Shown here piece by piece: positions 51,601-63,855 of a DNA stretch of 64,000 bases. The notes under the pieces are model-generated. The model saw only the letters and a program-made list of their open reading frames with translations. It was not told the origin of the DNA and did no database searches. This DNA comes from Ramazzottius varieornatus. Taxonomy: Eukaryota > Tardigrada > Eutardigrada > Parachela > Ramazzottiidae. The stretch is taken from the NCBI GenBank assembly GCA_001949185.1, contig BDGG01000008.1, forward strand, positions 989,648-1,053,647, written 5' to 3'. Position numbers and translations under genes: made by a program. Within the stretch, counting starts at the first letter, position 1; each line of letters starts with the position of its first letter.

Positions 51601-52586
51601 AGGAATTTGAGGATGATGAGTAAATTAGTGACAATATTGACCGGCAGCCGTACACAGAGGGAGATGGTCAGCGGGACCGAGCAATCATCGCAAACGGTGA
51701 CGTAATTGATGACTGCGGGCAACCAGCCAATTAAGTACGTCAACAAAATAATCAGGGTCGTCACCACGGCCTTGGTGTTGCTTTGCATCCTCCGCTTTTC
51801 ATCAGAGCTACCCGCCATATCCAGATGCGCCAACTTTTTTTGATGCTGTCTGATTTCATAAAAGACGTGCAGATACACCACGCTCATCAATGCCAACGGC
51901 GCAAAGAACAACGCCGAGACGAAACTCCGAAACGCGAACTGATGGGCGAACTCCACCGTTTCACACTTCTCCGACTGGAATCCCTGGTCAGGGACCACTG
52001 AGAAATACACGAAAAAAACCGTGACCGGTAGTATCCACATGGTGGCTATACACAATACTGCGTTTGAGCGGGTCATGCGCGACGCGTAATGCAACGGGGC
52101 AGTGATACCCATCCAGTGATTAATGGCCAACAGCATGAAATGTAACGCCGAACAAACCATGGCACCCAACCGAAAGGCCTCCACTATCAGTACAATGCAG
52201 TCTCGATACTGGACATTGATGTCGAAATTGTACAAGAGGATATTGTTGACGAAGAACCCGAGACCCATTGCCACAGCGGCTACGGCATCCGCGCCCGCTA
52301 GACTCAGCGAGAACATCAGGGTCGGCGTCAGATGCTTCCTCCGCATGAAGAACACTGTAGAGAGGATGATGCTATTACCGACCACTGAAACGAAGCATAG
52401 AAGAAGAAGAACTGGTCCGAGGACTTGGTAGATGGGCACAAGGTATTGCCGGATGTTGTTGTCGTTGACGTTGTAACAATATACGGGTTCACTGGAGTCC
52501 CACGACGAAGGACTACTGGTCAGTGTCATGTTGGTCGGGTTCACGATGATCCAGTCTTCGCTCCAGTTTCCTCTGGATGCCCCCAT
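48656..52586 (-). CDS. Rhodopsin-class G-protein-coupled receptor, orphan
   Basis: Exons 51536-52586 and 48656-49074 join in phase 1 across a 2461-bp intron to give 489 aa from the ATG at 52586. Seven hydrophobic spans are visible: TM1 with VVGNSIIL, TM2 LSLAGADAVAAVA, TM3 starting at the conserved Cys of YRDC, and TM4 ending TMWILPVTVFF. TM5 contains FAPLALMSVVYL, TM6 has WLPAVINYV, and TM7 has DPIIYTARI. The Cys in EKCETVEF can pair with the TM3 Cys. Two NxT/NxS glycosylation sites lie in the N terminus. The usual DRY at the end of TM3 reads NHW, and NPxxY is DPIIY. The second exon encodes a long Ser/Arg-rich cytoplasmic tail (RPSYDLPSP near the end). It resembles aminergic or melatonin-like class A receptors, but the ligand cannot be named. 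The intron holds four MITE copies. Confidence 0.82.
49235..49326. repeat. GGCGCAC-palindrome MITE copy 20
   Basis: AATGGCGCACG and GGGTGCGCCGCTTATG arms flank a TTGTATTGGCTGG loop in the GPCR intron. The outer right end is CATATACGTTTCATAAG. Confidence 0.7.
49778..49893. repeat. GGCGCAC-palindrome MITE copy 21
   Basis: The left terminus TGGGCAAATGAAC is followed by CAGATCGTTGTCTTAGG, the cores TGGCGCACTT and GTGTGCGCCACTTGGG, and a right arm GGATCTCGTTCCAATTACG. It lies in the GPCR intron. Confidence 0.82.
51337..51492. repeat. GGCGCAC-palindrome MITE copies 22 and 23 (tandem)
   Basis: The first unit (51337-51417) has CCAAGCGACGCAC and CGTGCGCCACCTCG around CCAATAGCAATC. The second (51424-51492) has CCAGTGGCGCACG and GAGTGGGCCACTTGCG around TTGTTGTTGGCTGG, so the two face opposite ways. 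Both are in the GPCR intron, just upstream (genomically 5') of its first exon. Confidence 0.78.
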
Positions 52587-55500
52587 TGTGTTCTCCTAAT
52601 GGTGCTTTAGTGTAAGAGCGTAATAACGATCGCGGATAGTGTGAATCAAGGCAGCATCAGCTGTAACGACAACGACCCACTTGTCAACACCATTAATCGC
52701 ACCATTTACAAATATGATAGATTGTGGGCAAATCGACTAAGAAAACTCGAGGGAATGAGGCTTCTCAGTGTTGCATACAGTTACATCCATGACCTAATTA
52801 TTCGCAGATTTTTCCCCTCCCTCAAACGTGTCTTTGAGTTGGATGATCAGAATTTCAGCGCCTGGACTTTCAAGCACGTGTGACCCAGCGGAAATGCAAG
52901 TGACCGTTCCTATTCTCTCGGTCTCAAGAAACCCAGTAGGACACTTCGGTTTCTAATCAAGCTGGACTAACGTGGCCTTCCAATATTATTCGGGTAGATG
53001 GTCCCGAAAATAATGGCGCTCAAGCAGTACTGCGACATTTTCGGAAATCCAAAATTTCACGTGTTTGTCCTCCCACAAATTTCCGGTACATCGAGACAAG
53101 TGCCGTACTGACAGGGTCCCCGTGCATTATTCACGAAATTAATTGAGCGGAAGACGATGCACTCACGTTTCGCTTTGTTTTTCAGCTGTAAAGCCCGTCC
53201 AAGCTACAATATGCGAGGATCGCCATCACCTGTACGTACTGCGCGCAGGAAAAAAACGTTTCTGTGAAATTTGCCTGTCATTTTGTCAGGAATCACTCAA
53301 AGAACGACGCACCTCATTGCATATGGAATCAACTCGGGTGTTGTTTTTTGTATCGAAAGACGGAAATCGAGCGAGGAGCCGCCCACCCCAAAACCGTATC
53401 AAACTACTGATGATAGTGTTAGACTGTCTACCCGGCTAATTGTGAAGTCGAAAACAGTCATTTGATGCTCTTCAGGCAGACGAAAGATCGAAGAAGTGGC
53501 TCGATAATTAGATGCGTGAACCATTATAATTCACTTACCATTGCTGCGTTGAGAGATACGACGATCATCCCAGTTGTGTCTGTGAACATCAATATGATCA
53601 ACATTAGCGTTAAAGAGTTCAGACGGCCATTGAATGATGGTCGATTAATATTCCGACGGGTTCAAAAAAGGTGTCGAATGACACAGGAAACTTCAGAGCA
53701 GAACTTTATAGAAACAATCGAGGGCTGAAATCAATGGCAAGAGTTTGATCCGGAAAGAGAATAATCTCTGATTGCTGACATCCAACTGCGGCGACCCACC
53801 GTGTAGGGCTTTCTTCCGAACAAAGCCGGATCTGCAAGGCGGAAATGTTCGATTCAGATTAGACCAAACTGACACGAAAGGCGACGCAGTGGTAGTTGCT
53901 ATTGTGTACTGTGTGGACCAGGAAGTCAGCATGGCGTCAAGCACGACAGGAAGACCGTCGATAGTGGGTTAACAGTAGCCATTGCAACAGCACGACGACC
54001 AGAGTACCAGGGGCGGACGGAGTACCTTATGAGTACCTTATAAGCGCGGATAATCGTTCAGATCAAGGCTCACTTTTCAGGATTCATACATCGAAGGTCA
54101 CGGTATCTTCCTTGTACTCAATCCCGGACGATCTGGAGTGCAAGAACAGAATTGCGCGTGGGTCGGAGCTGAACGGAATGTTCGGTTGAAGTTTAGGCTG
54201 GAGTGTCATCATGATCAAGGAAAAAAAATACTCGAACGACGCAAGGCAAAACAGTTGGCGCAATAGATTTAGCGAACTGTGCCTTGTAATCCTGTGCAAC
54301 ATGCAGCCAACCTTCACAGCGTGATAGGGATTAAATTAGAATCATTAGTGGGCTACTCCAAGAAGGGTCATTGGAGGAAAAAGATTCGGGATTACGCATC
54401 ATTAAGACACGAAGATTTATCTCAAGGATTAACTGACCAGTGGAATTTGGCGTTTACACGACTATGGCCATTTATCCCGCATTCTTCGAAGTTTGAAACA
54501 AGACATGTTGAACATACGCCCTGTTTATAGGTTGCGAACAGAGACTGAAAGAGTTGCGCGGCGGAAAAAGCGATACGAGAAGGAAGATCTCTCGTCAATC
54601 CTGATGCAACCAAGCACTTTATCTTGTCCAAGTAGCAGATGCCGATACATATCTCATGGCAGCTTTCACTCAACTTCCGCTCTTTGACTTCCTCCAACAA
54701 GTCTCTCTCGTCACTCGATCGCCAAGAGTGCCTTCACGTCGGCCAGGATCACCCGTTGGGTAAACGCTCCCAAGAGGTGCTCCGATGTCACCGAGACCCC
54801 CTTTCGAACACAAACCAAACTTCAGAATTCTGGACCAGGAAATCAATCAGAATCAGAGAAAACCAAGTAGCAGTCGTGAGGTTCTTGCTTAACAGGAGAA
54901 ACACGGACTGCCTTGAACGGAAATATTTAAACAGTGGGGATAGTCGAGAAAAGCGGTTGTTTGACGGCCTAAGTCGCCTCCAGCTCTGGACTGAACAAGT
55001 ATGCCGCGCCAGAAGTTTTTTCACAGTGACATCATCGTAACGGAACCTGATCCAGCTCAGTTTCTCACGCTCTCGAGTAAGGCGCGCGCGGAGTGATCTG
55101 GGCAGAGGAAGGACCACAACTTTCGATTTCTTAAACTTGCTGGCATGCTATCGCCTCTTCAGTTTTCTTTACATGAGAGACATTGTGAGGAAGCTGTCAA
55201 ATCCTGCGTTTGTTCGAGCGCTAATGTTGGTGCTTCTATTTAAACTCAATCTGTGGGCTCTTTTCTTCGCCGTTCCTCGTTTAGCATCTTTTTCATTACC
55301 ACAATGTCAGTGTCAAGCGAACGGACATGGTGGCTGGCAACCTCGCTCAACTTCACCATGTCGTCCTCCTCTTCACGTTACTTTTTCAGCTGTTACGTCC
55401 TCACGTCTTCGCAATCTTTGATGTCGAGTGACACCAGCGCATGCCGGCTTCAAGGGCGTGTGAAGGCTCCAACCGCAGTCACAAGCCGTATCCGGAACTT

Positions 55501-58497
55501 CCTCCTCGCTATCATTCGATTTTGTGATGGAGATACTCTACACCAAGAAAACATCTGCTTCACTGAATTACCATACACACATTGCCTTTGGTGTCTACAT
55601 AATCAACCAAGCGCAATAACTGATCATCTTGTTACGTAACAGAGAACGGTTAAGAATGATCCAGCAAATAAGTCATGGCTGGGATTTGAACAATCCGTAA
55701 AATATGCCCTTCCTTTTTTCTAGAGAAATTTGGTATCGTAGCCCAGTGAAAGCGTACTGGTTCACTAAATGGGAGGCCGGCAAACAATAACGGGATGAGC
55801 GTCATCACAAGTGGCACCGTTTTCTTTGTTATTTGCCCGGAACGTGCGCCACTTGAGATGACAATCATCCTAAGACGTTTGTCGTCTTCCCAAGTAACAA
55901 GCAACGCACTGAAGGGTTTTCCCATGCTTATACTCACCTCTTCTACTAAAGTTTAGGCCGCCAAACGGGACACATTCGGACACATTACTTTTTTATCACG
56001 ATTTGGTCACCTAGCGCATTAATCAAAATGATCGAGCGTGACGTCTGGCAAGCCAAAGTTTGTTCAGACTATTATACTTTAACGGCACCCCAGCTGAACT
56101 GTCTGATGGACTCTCTTGTCATAAATCTACCAAAGGTCTTCAAGTTCAGGACATGTACAAATTACTTTTTCTGTTGCATGGATGATTTATGTTTTTTCCA
56201 CAATACAGACGAGTAGCACGCAGGCTAGGGCGATAGAATTGCATATGGAGATTAATGACTGCGATGCCGTTCAAACGTGTGGGACCGGAAAAATATTTGC
56301 TTCGACAGGCGAGCAATATGGAAACGACCCTGAAATATTGTCACTTTAATGAGTGTAGCTTACGAGATGCCATGTCAAAAATTTGCATTTTTTTCATTTG
56401 AGGAAAGTGTTGAGGAGTCTCGGCCAGCAGGGTGTATTATTAGAATCGGGAGATCAAGTTGCAAAAGGCGGTTCTTCGCGCCAAAGCTGTAGCGTTATCG
56501 ACACCATTAGTTGCGCCAATATGATGCAAAAACAAAGCTTCCAAGAGCCAACGCCAAAACTAATCTATGGGCTTTAACCATTTACCAGGCTTCTTTCAAG
56601 TTCAGTAATCCACAGGCACTTCGACAGCCTTTGACGATGCCACAGACGGATCAATGCTGCCGTGTCGACAGCTGATTTTATTATTCCAGAAGCAGCCTTG
56701 CGTAAACTTCTCCGTTCCTTAATTGAGAAGAGTACACAGAGTCCGCGACTTCCTGATTGCCCACGAACCAGCGCAGCTGTCCACTAGTCTGCAACCTGGA
56801 TGCACATGTCATGAGAATGTCGTCCTCAGAAACATCCGACCATTCAAACACGTAGCGCAAACCATGCTTCGGTCCGCTAGAACAGTTGATTCTGCGGTTG
56901 CCATGAAGGACCACGCAGTTATTTTTTGGGGATAGGAGCAAGTACTTCCGCGAACACTAATGCCCGTACGTTACAGTAGAACATGTTCAAATCTGCTAAA
57001 TTAAAACCTTGGCTGAAGGGCTGCAACTACCGATCGTCGTTGCTCTAACTTTTTGCCTTGTTACGTGCTCTTACGTTAAATTTTCCTGAGAAGACTTCCT
57101 CGTGACCAAGTTCAGAATTTGTTAGTGCAGCAGTCAGGGTCTTCGAGCGGCGCCACCGTACTCGTTCCAAATCTCGACAGACGACCACTGGCGCCATCTG
57201 GTGGACTTGAACTATTGATAGTATGACGTCAGCTTGATGACGACGACATACTTCTGTGACAGTGGTGACTGGCAGAGCCGCAGCGCCGCGGCAGCGACCT
57301 GTATCGGATCATTCGGATGAAAGAAACTTGTGGTTATGGGACGGTCTCAGTAAACAACAATAACAATATTTTGAGTTGATTGTTGGGATGCGTTGTTACC
57401 ATAGTACTACACATCCTTCATTACCACCAGAATTGATTCCAACCAGTCATTACTTTCAGAAATGCAGAGTTTGGACATCGGGGCACAAATGTACAACGCT
57501 TTGTAAGTTGTATTCACAAGGACACAGCGCAGCTTATGTTTACATTAAAGCCGGTCAAGACTCGCTCTTCCTCCGCTAACGTGTGTATGATTGTTATCAC
57601 TTCTACGCTTTACTTATGCTTACTAGCATTGTGGGGATTATGGACTCAGATTTTCTTAACATCGGTTGAGTACGGTAGGCCGAAAAATTCTGATGTCGCA
57701 TCATATCGGTCGGGGTAGTCTCGGTATATAGTTCTCCCTATATAAGAATCCAAGATTTTCCTTTTGTCTCTTGCCTCGAAGTACAACTACGTCCATGCGT
57801 AAACTGTGACCAGTACGAGTGTCCGGAGCAGGAAGAAAAAACTCGCCAATCAATCAGTCAAGATTATCAGAGACAGTTTGGACAGCTTTTCATTTGCAAG
57901 AACAATGACCGAATGAGCATAACCACCAATCTGCCCAACGGTCAGTTATCCAGCCTTAAAGTTGACAGAAAGTGGTTTTTTGGGTTTATCTCGGTAGCCG
58001 TTGAACGAAAATGTTCGACGTAAGAGGACAAACTGGTACTTTTTCCAGTACCAATTCAGTGGGCAGCTTCCGCAGCCAGCGTTTGGATTCTGAAGGGTAC
58101 TTTGGGCAAACGTTTGCCGATATCAGTGCAGTTTTATGGCACCTTAGTAGTTCATCAATCAAATCAAAATAATTGTATGTTTCAGTTTGAAGACCGTCCC
58201 GTCACCAAAAGTTTCTTCCATCCCGACCATCCGATACAGGCCGCTACGGCCCTGGTGACTGAGCTTGCGAATTCATCGATATCTCGATCTTGAAGGTTTC
58301 CTTCCACGAGTTAAGGAAGCGCTGTTTTGGTTTCTGAAGTCCTTGAACTTCAACCATCGCAGCGCAGCTTTGTTCACTGAATCACTGACTACACTAGGAG
58401 CGATCGTCGCAAAATCTTACCTTTGTCCGGTATCTGGTTTGATATCCGATTCGCCATTGTGACAATCTCTTTCAAATTCAGGAATCAGGACGCAGAC
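52587..58497. other. Gene-poor 5.9 kb interval between GPCR and Mad1
   Basis: No gene is recognised. Short open frames do not chain by splice phase. The GPCR promoter (minus) and Mad1 promoter with possible 5' UTR exon (plus) lie at the two ends. One MITE copy is at 55777-55884. Confidence 0.4.
55777..55884. repeat. GGCGCAC-palindrome MITE copy 24
   Basis: CCGGCAAACAATAACGG starts it and GACGTTTGTCG ends it. Cores ACAAGTGGCAC and ACGTGCGCCACTTGAG flank TTTGTTATTTGCC. The intergenic copy is 108 bp. Confidence 0.82.
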
Positions 58498-61400
58498 ATG
58501 ACCGATCGTTCTGCTGGATCTAGTCGATCCAACATCTCGGTCAACGATCCGCGTGAAAAGACTGGTCAAAGCCTGATCACGATCGAGAGGGACTATTCCA
58601 AGCGTAGTTATCCAGGTCGGACACCCACCTCGTTTCAAGCCAGACTACCGTTAGGCTCTCTTCTCTCCTCCACGAAATCGTTCCGGCAGCCACCCAGTCC
58701 AGGACTACTCGCTCCTCGTCGACGTCTGTCGAAGCTCTTCTCCGCCACCGCTGACGACACGGGACCAGAAGAACCAAGACTGCTCTCTGCACAGTCAGAG
58801 AGAGCGTCTAATCCATCGCGCGGCGGTGGACTGCCCATTGGTTATACTGCTTTCTCCTCCATATCTAATACATCAACGACCCGCTCGTCCACGGGATCTT
58901 CGTTGTTCAACGGCGTCCTTGCAGGTCTGAATCCGGGAGACCTAGTCAGGAACGTCACGGTAGCAGAAGGTAAGCGGCAGACAAGTAAAAATGTATTTTA
59001 TACACTTTAAGATGCCTGAAAAAGGACTATCTTGATAGGGTAGCATATAAATTTACAATCGGTCTTAATTACAGCCATTTTACTGCTTTTGGTTTAAATT
59101 TTTATTTTACTCTTCTCAATAGCAAAATTTTTGATATTTTATTTAACAAAAATGTTTGCTTTCTCTTTACATAAAATTTAAATTTAAAAAAAAATTAACA
59201 GAAATTATCAGACTGTTCACGTTTGATCATTTCCGCCATAGAGTGACGCATGACGTCATTCTAATAACGTGGTGACTGTTAAATGTATATTAGTCATCGC
59301 TTGATTGACGTACATTTGCTTGGACATTTTGGCTCTTTTGCAGACTCGACCCGCTCACTCTTTTCTTCGGGAAAGAAGCGCAAACTGGATCTCTCGTCGA
59401 GTGTTGACGGAGGTCACAATTCTTCGGCATACTTCTCACCCAACTCAGCTGATACTTCACGACTAGAAACAGACATCAAGCGGCTTGAGTTCGAGCGCGA
59501 CTCTGCAAGGAAGTTGGTCGAGATGGAACGCCTGCAGATCGACGAGGAACTCCGCCAACGCAGACTGGAGGAACAGGTACTTTGTTCACCCGTGTTCTAT
59601 TTTGTAATGGCAAATGACTTACGGATATTCTTCAGGAAAACAACAAGAAGACTGCAGATATGTGGTCGCAAGCCGAAAAGATCATCGCGGAGAACGATCG
59701 TCTGCGAGCTAGCGTGGAAAAGAAGGACACGGAGTTGATCGAAATGAGGAAGAAGTACGAAGAGCAGATTGCCAGCTTGCAGACTGGAAGAATGGAGAAA
59801 GAAAGGCAGTTGGATGCTGTAAGTTAGTCTTTGCTTCTGGCGTGTTGAATTTTTGTGGCGATTTTCGATCTGCAGAATGTCCGAGAGTTGCGGCTGGAAA
59901 GCATTGCGATAAACGAGAAACTTCGCAGGTAAGCTCAAATCCTGAGCGTGGTTTTGTTTTGGTGCTTGTCTTCTAATACGCACTCCAGTCACTCCACTAT
60001 CTTCTTGCAGTGTGACAAGAGAACGCGCCGCTTTGTCGGAAGAAAATGCCGTGCTGCAGAAAAGACTGGCTTCGGCTGACCAGCTTGCAGCGGAAAGAGC
60101 CGAGATGAAACACGAAGTCCAGTCTCTGAAGAGTGAGCTTCAGGTCAGCAAACTGGTTTCTTGCGTATTCGTTTCCTTCTGCGGTGTGTAGACAGTTTTG
60201 GCTTCACAGATCAAAGAAGGCCAGTTAGCTGATGCGCTGAAAGCCAACACGTTAGCCAGTAACCTTCCAGACGAGCTCAAACAGTACCGTGATCTACAGG
60301 CGTCTGTCCCACTTTTGCAGAAGGAGAACCTGAAGCTACGGTTCGCGCATTTTTGAATCCTTCAGAGTTGCTTTAATATATTGACGCCTGTGCGTTTTGC
60401 TTTTCAGGGAAAAAGCGGCGTTGGCTAGAGCGAACGAGGATAAAATTGCGTCGTTGCAAGAAACTATCACTCGCTATGAGCAACGACAAGCGAGATTTTA
60501 TGATCTGGAGCTCGAAAACGAGCATCTGAAAAATCGGTTAGGCGAACTCGAAACCGATGATATCAGTCTGACCCCGACCAAAAAGCCAGTGTAAGTGGTT
60601 CATTGTTGGTCTTCTTTCTAGAATATAATGATGGATATGCATCCCCTCAAATCTCAGATACGCCCTAGCTTATCCTTTTTTTGTTCGCAGAGGTGTGCAG
60701 AGTCTTATCAACAAGGTTACACAGTTGGAATCCAGCCACAAGGCACTGACGGAGGACCTGTCGCTGAAGAATCAGTGGTAAGTGGCGCAGCTGTTTCGAG
60801 TATATAATAGCGCTGCGTAACTTGGCTATGGCACCGGGGTGTGACTGTGATTTTCCGTCCAGTGTGTCGGCTTTGACGGCGGAAAAGCGTAGTCTGTCCC
60901 AACAGCTTGCAGAGCTGAAGTCCGAGTACTCCCTATCCGAGAGCCAGCGCTTAGCCGCCGAACAAACTTTGCAGGATACCTCGGCTCGTCTCATTACTGT
61001 TCAATCGGTACAGTATCAACAACAGTTTTTCCTTATTGCTTCTGATATTTCCAGTTGAGTTTTTGGCAGTGATTAATTTCTGTTTGCAGGAGCGTGACAC
61101 GCTGAAGCTGATCAAGGAAACCATAGATTCCAGCACGTCTCGTCGCGATCCAGTCGTTCAGGCCAAGCTTCGTGACCTGGAAGAGCGCGCTGTTCGCTAC
61201 CAAGCCTTAGCGACCGACTTCGAGCAAAGATATCAGAAAGCAGAGAAGATCGAGAAAGAATTGCGAAGCCAGATTGCCAGCTTGGAAAGGCAGCGCACTA
61301 CCCAAGTTTCACAAAGCTCTCCCAGTCAAGACGTCAACGTTCAACGTGCCAGAGGTGCCTATAACCCTGCCGAAGTACAAATCCTGAGCTTCGTGAGGAA

Positions 61401-61981
61401 CCCAGCTGACGAAGAGGATAAAGCGTACCGAGCGGAAACGGAGAGGATTCGTGAGGAGAACAAGATGCTGCTGGAGAAGCTGAACCAAGTGAAAACTGCG
61501 GGATCTTATCCATCGGACCTGACGATGCGGACTGAAGAGTTTCTTCAGGGACCGGGAGAGGCTATGGAAGGTTTGAAAACTCCTCGATCCTCCGTAAAGA
61601 AAATATGTAAACATTATGCGATTATTTTCAGAGTTGAAGAAGCAAGTGGAAAAGCTGGAGAAAGCCCGCAAAGCCGATATGAATGACTTCAAAAAGACCT
61701 CCTCGAGCTTCCGTCAGGTATGTAAGGAGCTTCTGGGATGGAAGCTCCGAGTGGAGGCAAACAAAGCGGTGCTCCACGTAGCTGAAGGGAGTGCATCGGA
61801 TGCGGTGGTGTTCGAACGGGAAGACGAGACGAAACCGTGGGAGCTGAAGGCCAATAGTTTCACCAATACACATTCCGCCTTTGTGACAGAGTACCTAAAT
61901 TCACATCACAGTCCACCTGGCTTCTTTGCTAGAATTATTTTGCACATTCTGAGCGAGCGCACACTGCTTTGTCTGACGTAA
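58498..61981 (+). CDS. MAD1L1: Mitotic spindle-assembly checkpoint protein Mad1
   Basis: Eleven exons close to 816 aa: 58498-58969, 59344-59576, 59636-59818, 59876-59928, 60011-60143, 60210-60340, 60408-60590, 60691-60777, 60863-61007, 61090-61570 and 61632-61981. The N-terminal ~190 residues are Ser/Arg-rich. The middle is continuous coiled coil, broken where the Mad2-binding segment would lie. The C-terminal ~100 residues have the Mad1 globular fold signature: FKKTSSSFRQVCKELLGWKL (human FKKKIQEFREACYRLTGYRV), then VVFERED and KANSFTNTHSAFVTEYL, ending in a hydrophobic strand LSERTLLCLT. Mad1 recruits Mad2 to unattached kinetochores and delays anaphase. The ATG at 58498 follows an acceptor CAG at 58479-58481, so a 5' UTR exon is likely. 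Confidence 0.87.
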
Positions 61982-62460
61982 TATGTTGTCAGTTTCTCCA
62001 TGTGAGTTTCCTTGTGGGAAGAGTCTTCAGGTGTTCTTCGTTTCAAACAGCTGCTTTCTTGATTATCTGTCACCCTTGATTCGCACTATCTTGAGACTGT
62101 TTTGAAGAACCTGGGCGCCGACTGAGGTGAGCCACAAATTTAAAAATTACCGAGGATCGAATGAGAAATGTTTTGTGTAGTTGCGACAGGAATTTGCGTG
62201 AAGCTAGGTTCCTGAACAACTTCACGAACGACGATTCAGGCTTCAATGAATAAATTTAGGCTGGGTAAAAATCAGCAGTTCCTTGCTGACTGCGGTCGGA
62301 GAACTTCAAAAGCTTCCTGACCAAAGACGTGCCCTAACCCTAACTGCTTGATGGGACGAACATTCCGCTTGAATAACCTAATTTGGCTCGATTCGGCAAC
62401 TTTTCGGCAACTGCCAACTGGTCGCAAAATCGAGCGGAAGGGTATCGGACGCATTACTGA

Positions 62461-62905
62461 GGGATATGATGCATGCAAAGTGGTATCACCGGCTACCTGT
62501 TGCAGCTGCTGTCCGACTACCTACGAGGAAGAACCCAGAGAGTAACAGTCGGAGGCTACTACTGGTCAGGATATCCTCAAGGCTCCGTTCTTGGGCAGCT
62601 GTTTTTCATTGTAGCAGTTAACAAGTTCCCCGACTCGGTCAAGTGTGAGCTTTTCCATTATGCTGACGACCTAGTAGCGCATCGTGTGACGGGGAAGCCA
62701 GAAGACCAAGAATGCCTGAACAAGCTGGGGGAGAACTGTGCAAAAGCCGCGGACTGAGCCGGAACCTACGCAAGTCGCAGCACATTCGCCTGTCCTTCAA
62801 GAGATCAAAAAGTGCGGCGAAGGCGGTGACGGTAAATGCCTTCAAGATCTGGACAAACTGTTTTCCTGATGGCCAACTTCTTAGCCGCTGTGTTTGATAT
62901 ATTTT
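62461..62905 (+). pseudogene. Decayed non-LTR retrotransposon reverse-transcriptase fragment
   Basis: The frame 62473-62757 reads LLSDYLRGRTQRVTVGG, then YPQGSVLGQLFF, then FHYADDLVAH. These are the reverse-transcriptase palm motifs of jockey/CR1-type LINEs, including the YADD catalytic box. It stops at 62757. The following RT-like residues (RNLRKSQHIRLSFKRSKS) lie in another frame, so a frameshift has occurred. No endonuclease, gag-like ORF or full element is present. It is a dead fragment 0.5 kb downstream of Mad1. Confidence 0.75.
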
Positions 62906-63579
62906 TGGCAGTTTTTCTCTGGCTCACTTGTCGAATTTTTCAAATTGTATCAAAGGCTAAGCTATTTTACTGGCGATCATACACGAGTAAAGCTATCATC
63001 GTCTTACCAAAGTTTGTTCTCCGTGAAAAATGGGGAAGAAGCGTCCGATTTGCGCTGTAATCGAAATAACTCAGACATTATCATTCGAGTAGAGGTTAGG
63101 GCATTAATGATTATAGAATTCACCACATAGTCGACTTCTGTGCCTTTTTCGCGAATACCCCTTCACTTTTGCCTTCGTTTTCCCGCCTTTGCTCCAGAGA
63201 GCGCATACAACAAGGAACCGCGTGGAGGTACTGGAGTCTGGATTTTCAAACTCAGAGCCCGCGGCCCCGCCTTCCCTCACTTGTTTCCGCTGACGTCAGG
63301 CGCAAATAGTTCGGTTCCGGTCCGGAGCAGCACTGTGTTTTGAACTGTTTTCTAAGTTATCCAAGGGGCCGACGATTCGACAAGGTACAACCGTTTTACG
63401 GTTGATCAGACTGGGTTAATTTGTCTTCTACCCAGTAGTCCAGTACCCACTACCCACTGTGGGAACAGTGGCTTTTTCGATCTCCAGTTATTCCGTTGCT
63501 TGGCCTAACGGTGCTCGACGTTCTAGTTTGTCTCGGAACTTTCGGCTGCTTGCGCTTTCGCGTCTCCAGTCTCTGGAGG

Positions 63580-63855
63580 ATGGAAGATAAAGGCAAGGCT
63601 GCAAGTGTTCGAGCAGCGGAGGCAGCAGCAAAGCGCGCTGCGGTTTCGACCATCTTCTCAAATCCTGCGGGATGGGTTATGGCTGGACTTGTGGCCGGTG
63701 GGATCGCTTGGTATATCTACAAGAAGCAGCCTGCGGACACACCTGGTCAGAAGAGAGATCTGCTTGATAAAGCTACCCATCCTTCGAAAGCTTATGCAGA
63801 ACTGGCCAAGCCGCAACCTCTTCCGTCTTCCGTCGGAACGGCTTCGCGATCGTGA
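63580..63855 (+). CDS. Small single-span membrane protein, unknown function
   Basis: The ATG at 63580 gives 91 aa in one exon. An upstream in-frame TTG-initiated extension to 63496 is not needed. The layout is an alanine-rich charged helix (KAASVRAAEAAAKRAAV), a membrane span (GWVMAGLVAGGIAWYIYK) with GxxxG-like glycines, and a polar tail. It resembles a small tail- or signal-anchored mitochondrial or ER protein in composition, but I do not recognise a family. The codon pattern and lack of low complexity suggest it is real. A splice to a later exon near the right edge cannot be excluded. Confidence 0.5.
   Translation: MEDKGKAASVRAAEAAAKRAAVSTIFSNPAGWVMAGLVAGGIAWYIYKKQPADTPGQKRDLLDKATHPSKAYAELAKPQPLPSSVGTASRS

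Noticed and set aside
53021-53100. A TGGCGCTC block as another MITE copy
   Set aside because: There is no complementary right arm or loop nearby.
56681-56941. An 86-codon minus-strand frame (ends RNGEVYARLLLE) with a protein-like look
   Set aside because: No clear acceptor or partner exon, no family recognised, and it stands alone in a gene-poor interval.
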